Part shown: piece after piece, positions 52,236-54,578 of the stretch | Numbering within the stretch: the first letter of the stretch is position 1 | Layout: every line of letters begins with the position of its first letter | DNA from: a virus | Virus record (IMG/VR): IMGVR_UViG_3300009180_002134 | Span: 1 to 54,578 of that record | Reading direction: 5' to 3' (one strand) | Length of the DNA: 54,578 nt | Translations under genes and position numbers: made by a program | Notes under the pieces: model-generated | Database searches by the model: none | Told to the model about the DNA's origin: nothing | Seen by the model: only the letters and a program-made list of their open reading frames with translations

Positions 52236-54578
52236 TTATAACATTTGAATTTTATATCCTTGTCTTTTAAGATTTTCTAATTGTTCTGTACTTACTGTCA
52301 TTTCAGTTCCCGTTTTTATTGAACCTCCCTCACGTAATTTATTAGAATAATAATTGCTTAGTTTTGATACATCTCCTCCATTTTCATAATAATAAAAACC
52401 AGCTCCTCCCTGATCATTAGCATCATCATATAGTTTCCAATCATTCTTTTGAATCTTTTTATCTTTCTTTCTAAAACCTCTTGAAAAAGTACCGTTATCT
52501 AAAATTACAACTCTAACTGTAGAAAGCTTATATCTTTTCTTAAATTCTTCTAAAGCATCATCTAAATTTTGTAAAGATCCTGAAACTAAAAACTTATGTT
52601 TCATGTCAGGTGTAGTTAAAATAAATCTTCCTCCTGTAGTTTCACCATATGTAAGATGTTGATCTTTACCATTTTTTGGAACAAGTACATTTAAAGGTTT
52701 TTGACTTCCATCTGCTGTAATTAAATGAGGAACTTTAGCAATTAATTTATTACTTGTTTCATCTCCAAGAATATAATTACCTTTTGAATCTTTAGCAAAT
52801 CCTTTAACATCTTCATATCTAAAATCAGCTAATTTTAGATTTTTACCTTTTAAGTTTTTACCAAAATCCAAATAGAACTTACCTTGGTCATCCACTCCTC
52901 CATATAGTTTATCATCTTTAATTTCAGAATCAGTATATGTTCTTATACTATTTCTTCCAATATCATCTTTATATGCCTCACCTTCATATTCTTTATCAAA
53001 AACAGGAATAACTAATCCTTCAGTATTTGTAATACCAGTTTTAGAATCTGTAGTTGATCCCACTCCTTCTCTATTATGAAATCCAAATTTAAATTTATCA
53101 AGATCAATCATTTCTGATGTATGATAGAATCCTTTACCTCTATGTTTAATATCTTTTTCATCAGATATTTCAGATCCTAATGTAATAGGTTCAAAAACAT
53201 TTTTAATTTGTCCTTCATATTCTATTTTTGGTTTTTTTAAATCAATTTTTGTAATTGTTTTTTCATCATCTCCTTTTAATAATTTAAGCTTTCTATCAAT
53301 ATAACTTGTTCCAAGATCAATAAAATTTTCAGCACTTTCTTTAAAATCTTTAATACCTCCTTGAATATTTTCAATACCTTTTAATGTATAATCAAATAAA
53401 GAAGGAGGTGCTTTTGTAATAGGTGTATTATTTAGATAAGCATCTTCCATCATAGCTTGTCTACGATTATCAGATGTAGTTGTAGACTCACTAACGTTTA
53501 GTGGCATCTGATAATTTGGCATTACAAAAGGTTGTTGTACAGGAGCTACAACAGGTGCTTGTTGAGGAGCTTGCTGGTTACCGTTAAATATTGGATAGTT
53601 AAAAGATTGTTGAGTTTGTTGATAAGGTGCTCTAAAGCCATTATCAATAATAGGTGCTGCTGGTGGTGTTACAACAGTTTGTTTAGGAACACCTCCTGTA
53701 ATAGAACCAAAAGGATTATTAGGAATTTGAACAAAAGGTGTTTGGTTAGCAGAAGGTTGTGTAGACAACATCATATTTAACACCGTAGGATTAAGTCCTT
53801 GTGGAGCAGGTGGTATAACTTGTTTTTGAACAATAGGTTTTTGAACTACTGGTGCTAAAGGAGCAGGTCTAAAAGACATTTTATTTCTTAAAAAACCAAT
53901 GTTAGGTGCAGGAGTAGCTGGTGTTCTAAAATTCATCATTCTAAGATTAAGTCTTGCATTGTAATCTTGAACATTAAATGTATTTTTTTTCTGAGGAAGA
54001 CTTTTAGCTACAGGAGCCTTCACTTCTTTTTTATATAATTTTTCTACAGGAATAGGAACATAGTCAGGATCAATTTCTTTAAGAATCTCATCATCTTCTT
54101 TTAATTTAGCTAATAATTCTAAATTCTTTTTAGCAGAAAAATCATAATTTTCTATTTCATATTCTTCAGCTAAATGTTTTCTAAATTGCTTATCTGCAGG
54201 ATATCCCTTTAATGTAAGAAAATCAACAATACTTATTCCTGTATATTCTTTTGTCGGAACAGTTGTTTCTACAGGATCTTCTTGAGGAGCAACTGGAACT
54301 TCATCAACCAATGCTTCTTTTGCTGCAGCAGCTAATGTACCTGGTTTTAAAGGACTACGTGGTCCTGGTCCAACCTCTACACCTTCTTCTGCTTTATTTA
54401 ATTTAGAGGTGTAATATTTTTCTAGAATACTACCTGATGTTCCACCATATTTTTGCTGAGAAGCATTTTGTTTTAAAGATGAATTAATTAAACCTGCACC
54501 TATTGTTCCAGTTCCTAATAAAGGTACTGCAACTTTCATTGCACCATGTATTGTACGAGGATTACTATAAAAACCAAA
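52236..54578 (-). CDS. Large protein with Gly-Gly linkers (5' partial)
   Basis: The ATG at 54539 gives 767 residues, but the frame stays open to the right edge (13 more codons, no stop), so the gene probably starts outside the window. The N-terminal visible part is hydrophobic (K-V-A-V-P-L-L-G-T-G-T-I-G-A-G). The next ~300 residues are Pro/Gln/Asn-rich. The C-terminal half is a mixed fold with no motif I recognise. Gly-Gly linkers (Q-K-Y-G-G, Y-E-N-G-G, L-R-E-G-G) and a Gly-Pro-Gly-Pro element match those of the three genes downstream. The end resembles that of the 219-residue gene. Confidence 0.6.
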   Translation of the reverse strand, partial: FGFYSNPRTIHGAMKVAVPLLGTGTIGAGLINSSLKQNASQQKYGGTSGSILEKYYTSKLNKAEEGVEVGPGPRSPLKPGTLAAAAKEALVDEVPVAPQEDPVETTVPTKEYTGISIVDFLTLKGYPADKQFRKHLAEEYEIENYDFSAKKNLELLAKLKEDDEILKEIDPDYVPIPVEKLYKKEVKAPVAKSLPQKKNTFNVQDYNARLNLRMMNFRTPATPAPNIGFLRNKMSFRPAPLAPVVQKPIVQKQVIPPAPQGLNPTVLNMMLSTQPSANQTPFVQIPNNPFGSITGGVPKQTVVTPPAAPIIDNGFRAPYQQTQQSFNYPIFNGNQQAPQQAPVVAPVQQPFVMPNYQMPLNVSESTTTSDNRRQAMMEDAYLNNTPITKAPPSLFDYTLKGIENIQGGIKDFKESAENFIDLGTSYIDRKLKLLKGDDEKTITKIDLKKPKIEYEGQIKNVFEPITLGSEISDEKDIKHRGKGFYHTSEMIDLDKFKFGFHNREGVGSTTDSKTGITNTEGLVIPVFDKEYEGEAYKDDIGRNSIRTYTDSEIKDDKLYGGVDDQGKFYLDFGKNLKGKNLKLADFRYEDVKGFAKDSKGNYILGDETSNKLIAKVPHLITADGSQKPLNVLVPKNGKDQHLTYGETTGGRFILTTPDMKHKFLVSGSLQNLDDALEEFKKRYKLSTVRVVILDNGTFSRGFRKKDKKIQKNDWKLYDDANDQGGAGFYYYENGGDVSKLSNYYSNKLREGGSIKTGTEMTVSTEQLENLKRQGYKIQML

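Noticed and set aside
1-54578. tRNA genes, CRISPR arrays, stop-codon reassignment, insertion sequences
   Set aside because: Gaps between genes are too short and show no cloverleaf or regularly spaced repeats. TAA, TAG and TGA all end genes at tight junctions, so recoding is not needed. No transposase-like protein is seen.

Overview
The window looks like part of a large, AT-rich phage of a Bacteroidota host, most like the crAss-like phages (Crassvirales). Three observations support this. First, a 4,490-residue protein carries a DFDVD motif of the kind seen in the catalytic barrel of crAss-like virion RNA polymerases. Second, genes lack Shine-Dalgarno sites and have A-rich leaders, and two spots match the Bacteroidota promoter form (TAnnTTTG at -7, with TTTG near -33 in one case). 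Third, fibre-type genes carry domains common in Bacteroidota (Fibrobacter-type major paralogous domain, BspA-type leucine-rich repeats). The standard genetic code fits throughout. No capsid, portal, terminase or tRNA gene was found, so the window is a fragment. Both end genes run off the edge.

Layout. (1) 2-943 (+): C-terminal part of a VWA-domain protein, ending at a two-way terminator. (2) 1005-6918 (-): a compact tail-fibre and lysis block, transcribed right to left. It holds a coiled-coil membrane protein, an LRR protein, membrane proteins, an M15 endolysin, a holin candidate, a 22-codon micro-gene, a tail-type protein, a fibre carrying a domain that resembles LCIB-type carbonic anhydrases, a fibre with a Fib_succ_major domain, and a small basic protein. 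(3) 6919-7012: the divergent regulatory gap. (4) 7013-19047 (+): the replication and early block. It holds a DnaA domain-IV-like protein, a DnaB-like helicase, a Sak4-like ATPase, a probable ssDNA-binding protein, a primase, an HNH nuclease, a sigma factor, a PD-(D/E)XK nuclease, a family B DNA polymerase, a dNMP kinase and several small unknown genes. Terminators are visible at about 11.2, 15.8 and 19.04 kb. (5) 19063-54578 (-): seven very large or low-complexity genes, nearly end to end, about 11,770 residues in total.

How the parts fit. The plus block looks able to replicate the genome and to supply a phage sigma factor. The minus giant block looks like material packaged in the virion and delivered to the host (inference): a single-chain RNA polymerase, a polyvalent protein (metallopeptidase, ADP-ribosyltransferase and nuclease modules) and a multi-hydrolase cell-wall protein. 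The four right-most giant genes share short aromatic-x-x-Gly-Gly linkers that recur between domains. I see no described explanation for these and flag them, with the carbonic-anhydrase-like fibre, as the most interesting points. No gene-free stretch is longer than about 100 bases.
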